Part shown: in pieces, positions 36,030-47,407 of the stretch
How positions within the stretch are numbered: position 1 is the stretch's first letter
Layout: every line of letters begins with the position of its first letter
NCBI GenBank assembly: GCA_964058845.1
Contig: CAXKVR010000049.1
Location: 1 to 64,000, forward strand
DNA from: Carex sylvatica
Taxonomy: Eukaryota; Streptophyta; Magnoliopsida; Poales; Cyperaceae
Reading direction: 5' to 3'
DNA: 64,000 nucleotides
Notes under the pieces: model-generated
The model's input: the letters and a program-made list of their open reading frames with translations, nothing else
Database searches by the model: none
Told to the model about the DNA's origin: nothing
Position numbers and translations under genes: made by a program

Positions 36030-36260
36030 CCTTATTATTTTTCTTATCTCCATTCTATTATTAAGCACGTTGGGTGTTCGGTCAGCCAACGGCTACAATT
36101 GAAAGATAAAACTTCGAATTTGATCTCAGCCCTCCATTTATATGATTTGTCTTCTTATGATTAAATGCATCTGTTTTATATATAGAAGTCTAAATTTAGT
36201 TAAAAACATACTCACCGCATATGCTACCACACGATACATAACAATTAAAATTGAATAAAC
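36030..36260. repeat. Second copy of the 1000-1740 repeat (empty site)
   Basis: Collinear with 1060-1137 plus 1591-1700 without the hAT insertion; the join falls at about 36131 (CAGCCCTCCATTTATATG). This supports the insertion boundaries given for 1138-1590. Confidence 0.65.
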
Positions 36261-37089
36261 TTTGAAATTTAGCAATATATTTATCTGTTTCCTTTTTTTT
36301 TCTTTCTATAATTTCTCCTCTTCAATTGAGAAGACTCCACTTTTTTTTTTATTATTATATGTTGATATTGAATATATATATCATATACTTACACACGATA
36401 ACATTTTTTATTTAAGTTTTTTGATATCATATTATATGTCGATATTGAATTGTTGTACGATATTTGATATTAGATTCGAATCGAGCTATTATTTGATATC
36501 ATTGGTACTTAAAAATAAAGAATCATCACATCATCAAATTGTTATCAGAAATCACGATTAAAATTAATCAAAAATACAGAATTATATAAATTTTCTATTA
36601 TGTCTTAATTTTTGAATAATTATTATTATTTTCATTGATATTTTTTTTCTTATAGTATATATGATACTAATATATTATGATATATTCATCAATAGTTTCA
36701 TTAATATATGATATCCATACGACCAGACATTACTAAATTGTATGCTAACGCTTTTAATTTTTTCAGCTTTCTTATTTTGCACGAAAGTATTTCATAAAGA
36801 GAATTGAGCTTTCTAACCTTTTACTAATGTCACATCAGCAAAACTTTTGACCAATATACATGTCCTAATCCATGCATTAATTTTGATCGGAGACTGAATT
36901 TCACTTCATTTTTAAGCAATAAATGTCAGATCATTAATATCTGGGGCCAAATTAATCACTTTTAGTAGCAATTAAAAATATGGATCCCGATAACAATCAC
37001 TGCAGCTTTATTTCTGTAAAAAATCCGCACAAACTGCCAAACAAATTATGGGGGACCTCTCAATCATTAATAAGCGTTTAGAAAACTGT

Positions 37090-37920
37090 TAGTATTTAAC
37101 TTGAAGAATCAAAGTATTTATCTTGAATTTGCAAAGTATTAATTCCTATGCAATTATCTCTATTTATGAAAAAATAAATCAATCTATCAGTTGCCTCCGC
37201 ACAATTTTTTTTTTTTTTTTGAATCGTCTCCGCACTACTGGGGACCATTAAATAAATAATTCCCTCATAAATACTTGTCATTTATCCCCGCACAAAATTT
37301 CTTTTTTTTTCTGGATTGTCCTCGCACAACTGGAGACCATTAAATAAACAATTTTCTCACTCAATGATAAATACTTCTCAGACATAATGATAAATACTTT
37401 ATGTTACATGAATAAATCATTCTCAGACATAATTGTAACTTTCAGTAAAACATCAATGATAAATACTTCTAAGACATAATGATAAATACTTTATGTTACA
37501 TGGATAAATACTTCTCATATATAATTGTAATTTTCAGTAAAATATATGTATGTCAAAGACAACGATAAATACTTCTCATATCTTCAACTTGTTAATAAGC
37601 AATGTTTAATTAAATCAAAGTATTATCATGTCAGAGACAATGATAAATACTTTTTAGACATTATGATAAATACTTGTGAGAATAGGGATAATATTTTTTT
37701 GAACATCAATAAACAGATAAGCATTTATTATCGGGGATTGTTATTAGATGACAGCATAATTAATGCGGGAATTATTATTAAAGGACAATATAATTAATGC
37801 GGAAATCGTTATTAGAGGACAGCATAATTAATGCGGAGATTGTTATTAAATGATAGTCTAATTTAATGCGGGGATAAATGGGGGGATAAATGACTGTTAA
37901 TGAAGTTAATATTTAGGAGA
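37090..37920. repeat. Complex repeat region with GATAAATACTT and 34-bp units
   Basis: A segment of about 115 bp with CCGCAC, a T-run and GGGGACCATTAAATAAA occurs twice (about 37197-37275 and 37290-37360). GATAAATACTT(C/T) recurs at least seven times between 37369 and 37675. Four 34-bp units containing GACAGCATAATTAATGCGG follow at about 37739-37875. Outer CAATCATTAATAAGCG and TGACTGTTAATGAAG hint at a larger foldback. No gene is supported. Confidence 0.6.
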
Positions 37921-38384
37921 GAGTGCAGGGAAAAAGAGGAGATAGAGGTGAGAAAATTTGTATAATTATTTTAAAAATATAGTAAAAAAAAGAGAAGTTC
38001 ATTTTATAAAATTAAGAGGATTGTTAAGAAGATATACATTTTAATACACTAAATTATATCTTCATCTTTGTAATATTTATCAATAAAAAATCTCAAATAT
38101 ATATGAATTTTATGATCAGAGCCTATTGTGAAGCATGTAATTTAATATCTAATATATATATCCAACAAAACCAGATAACTATTATTGTACTAACCAATTT
38201 TATTCTACGGTAAAAATACGTTAAATTAAATAATGACTCATGATCTGCACGAATCGGACCTATTTATAATTAATTATAGTATTAGCTCCATCCGATTGAA
38301 CAATTTTATATGCAATCTACAAAGACTAGGTTAAAATGTTTAATTGGTTTTGTGTCTCATTGTAATTGAACATCATTATCTCTA

Positions 38385-38655
38385 TTTTTAAAGTCTAAAT
38401 AATCAATTCAAACTGTTCAACGTGATTTTCATATTAAAATGTACTTGAATAACAAATTTTAAAATTCTTTTACTAGTTTTCCAGAGATGCAAAATAACTA
38501 TTTTTGAATAGTTCAGAATCTTCTAAATATAGTGCTTTTGTATCTATTTAGAAGATAATAAAAAAAATTAAAAATTAAAAATGTTATATTAAAGTATATT
38601 TTAATATAAATATCATATTCAACTGTTATTTAAATTTTAAAAATAAAAATAACAG
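38385..38655. repeat. Decayed foldback MITE
   Basis: Keeps the family landmarks CAATTCAAACTGTTCAACGT, TTGAATAGTTCAGAATCTT and the GTATCTATTTAGAAGATAAT arm, with the complement ending near ATTCAACTG. The termini are lost. Confidence 0.6.
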
Positions 38656-38915
38656 AAATATATAGAATACAAAACTAATAAAATATTTTAACTCTATTCA
38701 TCTATAAATATCTCTACAAATATCTCTTGTTAAAGTACTGCCACTGTCATAGACAAATTACTGATCAGGACCTTATTGTCAAAATTTAAGACAACACCTG
38801 TCCAGGGATCATATATAACAAGTAATTTGTTGTAACTAATATTATTTGCTATGTTTCAAAAGATTTTATGTGGATCAAACGGAAATAAATCTGCTGTGAT
38901 TCTATAGGGATAGCA

Positions 38916-39175
38916 CCGACATTTTTAAAAATACCCAAAAATAAAAATAAATTATTAAGAATAACCACGATTTGAACAAAATTTTAAAAATGCCCAAACC
39001 GTGGATTTTTTCCACGGTTTTGAATTTTTATTCAAAACCGTGGAATAAATTCACGGTTTTGAATTTTTTTCAAAACCGTGGAAAAAATTCACGGTTTTGA
39101 TTAAAAATTCAAAACCGTGGATTTATTCCACGGTTCTGAATTTTTAATCAGAACCGTGGAATAAATCCACGGTTT

Positions 39176-39213
<38 letters not shown>

Positions 39214-40729
39214 GGTTTGAATTTTTTTTTATGTATATATGTATATGTATATAATATATGTGTATATGTATATGTATATAATATATGTATGTATGTATAT
39301 ATAAATGTTCTATTTTTAGTTCATTTCAAATAATGAATTATGTACATAATTAATAAAATTTATAACCAAAATATAGCACCTATACATTTTAATTCAATTT
39401 TTATAAATTCACAGTTCTAAATTTTTATTAATTTTTTTTTTTGCTTTTATTTTTTTTGCACTACTAAGGTTCAAAATAAATAAAATATCCACGGTTTATT
39501 ATATATACATATACATATATTATACTATATTATATATACATATACATATATTATACTATATTATATATATACATAAAAAAAAATAAACCGTGGATCTTTT
39601 ATTTATTCAAACCTTAATAGTGCAAAAAAATAAAAGCAAAAAAAAAATTGATAAAAATTCAGGACCGTGAATTTATAAAAATTGAATAAAAATGTATAGG
39701 TGCATTATAAATTTTTATTAATTATGTACATAATTTATTATTTGAAATGGACTAAAAATATAACATTTATATTATATTATATATACATCATCGTGTTGAA
39801 CTAAAATTTTTAACATATCTATTATGTTGAACATTTATATATACTATACATATATTATATTATATTATATTATATATATATATATATATATATACATAAA
39901 AAAATAACCGTGGATATTTTATTTATTTTGAACCTTAGTAGTGCAAAAAAAATAAAAGCAAAAAAAAATAATAATAAAAATTTAGAACCGTGAATTTATA
40001 AAAATTGAATTAAAATGTATAGGTGCTATATTTTGGTTATAAATTTTATTAATTATGTACATAATTCATTATTTGAAATGAACTAAAAATAGAACATTTA
40101 TATATACATACATACATATATTATATACATATACATACATACATATATTATATACATATACATACATACATATATTATATACATATACATACATACATAT
40201 ATTATATACATATACATACATACATATATTATATACATATACATACATACATATATTATATACATATACATACATACATATATTATATACATATACATAC
40301 ATACATATATTATATACATATACATACATACATATATTATATACATATACATACATATATATATTATATACATATACATCATATACATATATTATATACA
40401 TATACATATATACATAAAAAAAAATTCAAACCAGTAAAAAAAAAAAAAAAAAAAAAGAATAAAATTCCAAAACCTTGGATTTATTCCACGGTTCTGATTA
40501 AAAATTCAGAACCGTGGAATAAATCCACGGTTTTGAATTTTTAATCAAAACCGTGAATTTTTTCCACGGTTTTGAAAAAAATTCAAAACCGTGAATTTAT
40601 TCCACGGTTTTGAATAAAAATTCAAAACCGTGGAAAAAATCCACGGTTTGGGCATTTTTAAAATTTTGTTCAAATCGTGGTTATTCTTAATAATTTATTT
40701 TTATTTTTGGGTATTTTTAAAAATGTCGG
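38916..40729. mobile_element. Large Mutator-like hairpin element 2
   Basis: A 1,814-bp element with ends CCGACATTTTTAAAAATACC and its complement. Flanks GGGATAGCA (38907-38915) and GGGATAACA (40730-40738) match at 8 of 9. Each end has about ten CCGTGG/CCACGG motifs spaced by TTTTGAA or ATTCAAA. The inner arm occurs inverted at about 39300-39500 and twice direct (about 39580-39790 and 39895-40100). A 27-bp tandem array sits in the right arm. There is no ORF of interest. Confidence 0.9.
40105..40410. repeat. 27-bp tandem array inside hairpin element 2
   Basis: About ten copies of a 27-bp unit made of ATATTATATACATATACAT plus CATACATA steps. The minus-strand frames with nine-residue periodicity (YNICMYVYV) are by-products. 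The left arm (39220-39295) holds only two to three irregular units. Confidence 0.92.
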
Positions 40730-41048
40730 GGGATAACAGGATCCTGTCATTTTAAATCTATCCATTTATTTGTTTAGAAATTCGTGTATAAAAAGTAAGT
40801 GTTGTTGAGATTTATGCATTCTAAAAAGTGAAATGATAGATTTGGAATCACAGGGTGCTGCGATCCCTTTAGAATCACACCAGATTTATTTTCAGATCAA
40901 ACGGCCTTCTGTTTTCAATTTTTTTTTTTAAATATTCTAATTATTTTTATTTTTTTCAACAAATATCAGATATCAAACCATTCAATTATTTAATATCTAT
41001 TATAATAAATTCATTCTAATTTCAACTTTTTCACACAGAAGATATCTT

Positions 41049-42172
41049 CCGAAATTTTTATAAATACCAAAAAAAAAAAAAAAATTACGGAATCTACCCA
41101 CTGTTTGAATGAAATTCGAAAAATGCCCAATCCGGTTATCCAATAACCAGATTTGAGACAAATTTCCGGTCAACCATTCACCAGAATTTTTTTTTTAAAA
41201 AAAAAGCACATTTCTGGTTAATGGGGCACCGGTTTTAGTTTTTTTTTTTTTTTTAACAGAATTTTTTTTGTATTAAAATATTAGAAATGTTGAATATATT
41301 TCTTTGAAAATAGATGGAATACAATATAATTTGATTAATTAGAAAGGCTGCAACAAATAACCCGGATTAATATTTTTTAGGACGGATTTTTCGCGGCTGT
41401 AAGAAAAATTAATATATTTCTTTGTGTTATTGGAAAAAAATAAAAATGCTTAGATTCTGAGTTATTGATTCCGGTTCAAAAGTCACTTCTAGGTAATCCA
41501 GAAAATATTGTGATCTTTAAATTACATTTAATTTATTAAAAATTGTATCTATTTTGTGAATTCTTTTTGAATAACAACCATTAAATAAATTAAAGTTTTT
41601 GTTTTTTTCAAAAATAGATACAACTTTTAATAAATTAAATTTACTAAAAAGATCACAATATTTTTTGGATTACTTAGAAGTGACTTTTGAACCGGGATCA
41701 ATAACTCAGAATCTAAGCATTTTTATTTTTTCTCAATAACACATAAAGAAATATATTAATTTTTCTTACAGCCGCGAAAAATCTAGCCTGAAAAATATTG
41801 ATCCGGGTTATTTGTTGCAGTCTTTCTAATAAATCAAATTATATTGTATTCCATCCATTTACAAAAAAAAATATTCAATATTTCTAATATTTTAATACAA
41901 AAAAAAATGTTTAAAAAAATATTTCTGTTAAAAAAAAAAAACTAAAACCGGTGCACCATTAACCGGAAATGTGCCTTTTTAAAAATAAAAATTAAAAAAT
42001 TCTGGTGAATGGTTAACCGGATTTATTGTTTTGAGTCCGGGAATCCATTGACCGGAAATTTGTCCCAAATCCGGTTATTGGATAATCGGATTGGGCATTT
42101 TTCGAATTTCATTCAAACAATGGGTAGATTCCGTAATTTTATATTTTTTTGGGGTATTTATATAAATTTCGG
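41049..42172. mobile_element. Large Mutator-like hairpin element 3
   Basis: A 1,124-bp element. Ends CCGAAATTTTTATAAATACC and the complement, with an exact 9-bp duplication AGATATCTT (41040-41048 and 42173-42181). Subterminal arrays use CCGGTTATCC, CCGGTCAA and CCGGTTAATGG rather than CCGTGG. The core (41270-41900) is homologous to that of element 1, including the TTTTTCGCGGCTGTAAGAAA segment, but lacks the third copy. Confidence 0.9.
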
Positions 42173-42446
42173 AGATATCTTTGTCATTAGATCAAAAATC
42201 GGTTTCATCATTTTTTTTTCCTATTATAATTATTTGAACAAAGAGGAATAATATATTTATTGTTAAATATTTTTACAATCCTATATCTATTTTATAAACA
42301 TATGCATTCATAAGGATAATTTATATAATATTACGTTATACCCTTTACATTCTTAAAATTAATTTTTTTTTGTTTTGAGTCATAACATTTTTTTGTTCAG
42401 ACAACTACAATTCAATACATTTAAGAAAGAAAAAAAAATCAACTAT

Positions 42447-43917
42447 TTTTTTTTTGGCTGAAAACTCGTAGGCAGTTTCATTGATAAAAAGTAGCTGTTA
42501 CATAAAACTAGACAACGAGTGTCGGTGAAAAACATACAGTTAAACAAAACAAAAAACGCACAGGGGTGTGTGTGCATCCTATGGACGCAAATTAATCATC
42601 ATTGCTTAAGTAGAGTGATGAGAGCCTAGAGAGAGTAACCAATGTACGCATAGCACAGCCGAGAAGGCACTGAATCCAAACTAGACCGGGAACCAAATTA
42701 ACTGGACTAGGACAGTCACCCACCAGCTGAACAGGCACTGAATCAAACTAGACTGAGAACTAAATCAACCAGTTCAAGACAGTCACCTCAAAACAGAAAA
42801 ATAAAAAGAAGAAGTGAAAAACATCACAAAACCAAACATAACATCAACAGCACAAAAACATACACTTATTCCGTAACTTAACATTTATTCTAAGATATAT
42901 AGAAAGTAACTATATGGACAACTCATTCCACCCACTCTTTCATTGCTAAAGAGGAGAAAAAGAGCTCAAGAGATGGGAAGAAAATCAAACCGCTAGTAAG
43001 GGAGAACAAAAATCCCCAGAAGGACGATGTGACGAGTGATGACCAGATCCACAAAGCATAAGAACTAAAGAATGGTTGCCAAATTCGCTAGATGGAAGCA
43101 TCGGCTCGAACGACGACGGAGGAATGAGCAGTGGCCAGATCCACTAAGTGAAAGCACCAAAAAACGGTAACCAGATCCACCAGACAGAAGCACTGTCTCA
43201 AAGAGAAAGAAGATATAAAAGAATGGGAGAAACAAAGGAGAGGCTGCGGGGGGGGGGGGGTTAGGGCTGTCAAAAAAGCTCATGGATCGCTTCTAGCTCG
43301 CTTGCTAACAGCTCGCTCGGTAGTGGACCGAGCTGTTAACGAGCCAGCTCAGTCCAGGCTTAGGCCAAAATAAACGAGCTGAGCCAGAGGTCAGCTCGGC
43401 TCGTTAAGCTACAGTGGATTTAGGGTTTAGCCCCGTATAATTTAAGTCCAGTTCCATTTTCAAAGGCGCAATTATGCAAAATTAATGTATTTTTGGTCTG
43501 GGAAGAAAGGATATGAGCTTCAGTTGTTTGAAGATGTATTTGCTGGATGATTTCTTAAATTTTTTGAATGAGTTTTCTTATTTTTATATTTTTGAATTTG
43601 TATAATAGCAGCTCAATAAAGCCTACCGAGTCAGGAGTTTTCGGCTCGGATGATCTAAGTTCAGTTAATTTGTATAATAACAGCTCAATAAAGCCTAGCA
43701 AGCTAGAAATTTTTGGCTCGAATGACCTAAGTCCAATTCGCTCAATTTAAATTCGGACCAAAATAAACGAATCGAACTAAGACTCAGCTCGACCCAAACC
43801 AGCTCGTTTACACCCTACCGAGGGTTTGCCTAATCGCGATGGCGAAATATTTTCGCCAGGCCTTAAGCGGCACCGCTCTTTTATTTTAACATAACTTGAA
43901 TAATTGCGCAACTTAAA
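42447..43917 (-). mobile_element. Poly(A) retroposon, copy 2, carrying a nested hAT element
   Basis: On the minus strand the element ends in an A-run (T-run 42446-42455 on +). Both sides show AAAAAAAAATCAACTAT (about 42430-42446 and 43918-43936), a target duplication of at least 17 bp. Removing the nested hAT (43262-43817) leaves about 915 bp, similar to copy 1. GGCACTGAATC, GACAGTCACC and AGCTGTTACATAAAACTAGA match the other copies. It has no ORF. Confidence 0.78.
43262..43817. mobile_element. Non-autonomous hAT element, GCTCG motif
   Basis: A 556-bp element nested in the retroposon. Left end TAGGGCTGTCAAAAAAGCTC, right end GAGCTGGTTTGGG on the complement, closing ACACCCTA. GCTCGCTCG, GAGCTG and CGGCTCG repeats are dense in both arms. 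The flanks (GGGGGGGT, CCGAGGGT) match at only 5 of 8, the left one lying in a G-run that may have changed. A 60-bp segment with CAGCTCAATAAAGCCTA is present twice (43609 and 43681). Confidence 0.72.
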
Positions 43918-43929
43918 AAAAAAAATCAA

Positions 43930-44865
43930 CTATTTGATAAGCAACAAGACAAACATATATGTCAAGAATGTAACCGTGTCAAAATATAAGTATAAAATTT
44001 TATCAAATATTTAACTTCAAAAATTACAACTGTCGTTGTTTCATTATCATTGTTATTATTATTATTATTAAAAAATCAAGATGACAAAAAACTCTCGTTT
44101 CAGACTTTCAGCTATAATTGATGATTATTTCCAGACAAATCTCATGCACTGCCAAAAAGAAAAGACACCTACAAACAAGACAAGGTTGTCTGGTTGTGGG
44201 AAGATTAACACATTACAGAACCGCACATATTTCTATGCTTTAATGACTTTAAGACGCTATTTACTATATCATTTTATCTGTAATTTTAAGGAGTCTGGGA
44301 GCGGATTCATAATTTCGATACACTAATTAAATTTAAATAGTTAATTAAACTAAAACTTATTAACTAATTGATAAAAACTTATTTTGTAATAGAAAGTTGG
44401 ATAAAATTGATATAAAAATATTTTAAAAAAAAATTGTATTCCATATGCATCTTAACTTTTGTTATTAGCTAAATTAGTCATTAGTTTTAAAATTTTCAAA
44501 TCTATATCCAAAAAATAATGCAAAATACTATATGTAACAAAACAAAATTGATAAGATTTTCATGACAAATTACATCTCATTAGAGGCACTCTCATAAAAT
44601 ACTAAAAAAAAAAATAACAACCAAACAATAATTATGAGAATAAATTTAATTTCTAAACCTTAACTCTTATTGTATATAGTTGACTCCTAAATTGATAACT
44701 GAAAAATCTCAAATAACTATCAAGATAATATTCATTAAATTATTTAGATTAGGATTTTCATAAAATTAATCATGATTAACCATATGCTTTCAATTAAAAT
44801 AAATAATGTAAAAAAGGAAAAAAAAAAAAAAATAAAAAATATATATAAAATATATATATATATAT

Positions 44866-44903
<38 letters not shown>
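43930..44903. other. AT-rich spacer
   Basis: No gene is visible. It ends in a (TA)n microsatellite (about 44840-44903) into which the next element inserted. The frame at 44081-44326 shows no domain. Confidence 0.4.
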
Positions 44904-44906
<3 letters not shown>

Positions 44907-45325
44907 GTTGGCTACTATGCTTATATAAGCATATCCCCACATATGCTTATAACTCATTTTTGTGCTTCCAATGTCTAAATGGTCGATCTGAACCGTTCAT
45001 CTTGTTCTCCATATTAATATATGCTTGGAAACTAAATTTTATATTTTTATGAATTTTTTTACTATTTATTAAGCCACTTTGAAAATTATTAATCCAACGG
45101 TGGATGCTGATTTTACTGTTTTGTGCAGCCATCGTTGGATCAGCGATTTTCAAAGTGGCTTAATAAATAGTAAAAAAATTCAGAAAAATATAAAATTTAG
45201 TTTCCAAGCACATATTAATATGGAGAACAAGATGAACGGTTCAGATCGACCATTTAGACATTACAAGCACAAAAATGAGTTATAAGCATATGTGGGGATA
45301 TGCTTATATAAGCATAGTAGCCAAC

Positions 45326-45328
<3 letters not shown>
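44904..45328. mobile_element. Young-looking foldback MITE in a (TA)n tract
   Basis: A 425-bp element whose arms are almost perfect complements for about 200 bp: GAGGTTGGCTACTATGCTTA on the left, complement on the right, continuing through AAATGGTCGATCTGAACCG. The short centre holds CCAACGGTGGATGCTGATTT and a near complement. Both flanks are (TA)n, so the target duplication is masked. Little arm divergence suggests recent insertion. The two 68-residue frames inside are mirror images of the arms. Confidence 0.87.
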
Positions 45329-45377
<49 letters not shown>

Positions 45378-47092
45378 GAGCAACAAAAATATAAAAAAAA
45401 TAAAACATGAAAAAAAATTAAAAGCAAATCGGAAAGCAAAATTAAGTGAAAATGGAGGTATCATGCACTAAAATGGAGAGGGTGAAAGGAAATGGGAGAG
45501 AAAATTGAATTAGTTGATTCAGTTAGCGCACTGGAGGAGAAAAATGGAAGTTTGAGCCTTCTCTCATATTAATATTGACCGGCGGATTCCACTTTTATGA
45601 TTTTTTTTAATTTATTTCGATTCACATAATTTCTTTATGAAATGATTCTATGGCTCATGTGCACCACTTTCATTTAATATTTCCCATCGTCTCCTTCATT
45701 AGAAAGTAGACAGAATCTTGAAATTTTTTGAAAAAAAAAATAGAACAATTGAGAGGAAGAGAAGAATGTAAATTGAAAATGGTGATCTGAGAATCTTTTT
45801 CAAAATAAAAAATCCAGCCTTGACCTTACTGGCTCAACCACTGCTCAGAGTAGGGCAAATTATTTTTTAAGGTAGGGCAAGAACCCATGTTACCTATACC
45901 CGAAAACTAATTTGCAGAATTCGGAATAGAGCACTTGCCTACCCCTGAATCAACATGGGTCCGCCCTGGGACTCCTAATTATTCTATACTTCTGTGATTT
46001 TTAAATGGTTGATTTTTACACAGAGCTAGTACTGTTTCATATGTACTTATCAAATAGTTGATATAAAGCAGTGTTATATAAAATATATATTTAGATTGAT
46101 TAATCGGTTGATTAATTGTTGGTAGTGACTCGTTATAGAGTTTTTTTTACTAATTATTTTTTATTATAGATAATTATTTTTAATTAATCATTTGATGGTA
46201 CCATGTGACGAACGCATTCCGTTATTTACAACAATAATATTGAGCACTGAAAGGGAGGGTCTTTAATTCATCTTGGATATGTATCCTCTCAGGTACCTGA
46301 CTCAAAAAAAATTAAAACGGACGGTTCAGGTTTACTCTCAACCGGTGCCTATTCGGAACAGTGCAGGGGACTAGTATTATAAGTATTATTTGTGCTTTGA
46401 GATTCGTATCAAGTTAAAATAATAATAGTTGAATGCTTTCAAAAACACTTAGTATCGTATTATGTTGAAATTTAGTACTCTGATAATACATGTTGTACAC
46501 ACGCTACGACGTAACTGTTCTGATATACTATACTATTATATATTTAATAAAATAATTGTGACCTAAAAAAACAACAATGAATGATGGAGTTTCAGAGCCC
46601 GGAAAGGAATTCACATCCTCTCCAATACCTGATAAGGGAATCTGTTACAATTACTAGATCTGAACTTTTTTTTTAACTTGGCACGAATCTCAAAGTCTAA
46701 AAATACTGCCCTCCATTGCAGTCTGAATATCATACCGGTTAAAACTAAATCTGAAACCGTAAAGTGAAGGTCATCCTCTGCAATACCTGAAAAGAGGGGC
46801 TGAGAGGAGTGTTTTTAGTATTCATTTTGTTTGAAGTACCACAGTATAAAAATACAAAACGCCAGGGACCAATTTGACTTTTTCCAGAAAATCGTTCTAT
46901 TTGCTAATTGAATTCACACTGAACAGCTGAATAGCAACCAAACTTGGTAAATTTCTTTGGTCCGGTCCCCGCTCCCCGCTCCCCCGCTCGAATTCACAGC
47001 CCGTCTGGTTACCTGACTGATTGAGGACAATTATAATCAGACGGTCCTTTTAGTTTGATACGAATCTCAAAACAGATCTCTAGAGGCCGAAC
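45329..47092. other. Spacer with small repeat relics
   Basis: A (TA)n run at 45329-45371 is followed by unassigned AT-rich DNA. About 45830-45970 contains GTAGGGCAAATTATTTTTTA and CATGGGTCCGCCCTGGG, resembling ends of common plant repeats. About 46280-47070 has scattered CGGACGGTTCAGG, AGACGGTCC and TACCTGA motifs typical of decayed foldback MITEs. No gene is supported. Confidence 0.4.
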
Positions 47093-47407
47093 TAGAAAAA
47101 ATATTTAGAGAAGACTGAAAATTTAAAATGCATAATTATTAATGTGTAGTTAGTTTAGAGAAGACTGAAAATTTAAAATGCATAATTATTAATGTGTAGT
47201 TAGTGGGATTTGAACCCAAAATCTCTCAAGTACAAAATATAGCCTTAACCACTAGACTATAATCATGAATGTAATATTTAATGAAGGGTGCTGAACTATA
47301 TAAAAACTTCAAAAAAAAAGAATTAAATTAAATTTCAATTTATATTGAAAATTTCAAAATCATGGAGTAGCTTAACACCCCTTGGGCCATGTGTAAATCT
47401 GCCCCTG
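47093..47407 (-). mobile_element. tRNA-like-containing TIR element, copy 1
   Basis: A 315-bp element with an exact 9-bp duplication AGATCTCTA (47084-47092 and 47409-47417, with one boundary base shared). On the minus strand it has an A-box-like TAGTCTAGTGG and a B-box-like GGTTCAAATCC (complement of 47206-47216), with spacing suiting a Pol III promoter. The end GCAGGGGCAGAT is related to the opposite end GAGGCCGAACTAG. An exact 50-bp tandem duplication lies at 47104-47203. Confidence 0.68.
47104..47203. repeat. Exact 50-bp tandem duplication
   Basis: 47104-47153 and 47154-47203 are identical, starting TTTAGAGAAGACTGAAAATT. The other copy of the host element (62342-62614) lacks it. Confidence 0.93.

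Noticed and set aside
40069..40407. Tyr/Met/Val repeat protein frames on the minus strand
   Set aside because: 27-bp TA/CATA microsatellite array inside a hairpin element.
42447..43283. Short minus-strand frames of 61 and 72 codons as a small gene
   Set aside because: They lie in the retroposon and cross its boundary with the nested hAT; Ser/Pro/Phe content only reflects the C/T-rich strand.
44947..45285. Two facing 68-codon frames
   Set aside because: Mirror images of the palindromic arms of a MITE.
27461..45371. (TA)n and T/A runs as origins or matrix attachment sites
   Set aside because: Simple AT runs are everywhere here; nothing specific supports such a role.
47206..47275. Possible true tRNA gene on the minus strand
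   Set aside because: A and B boxes are present, but a complete cloverleaf with acceptor stem is not seen, and the segment recurs inside a mobile element at 62342-62614.
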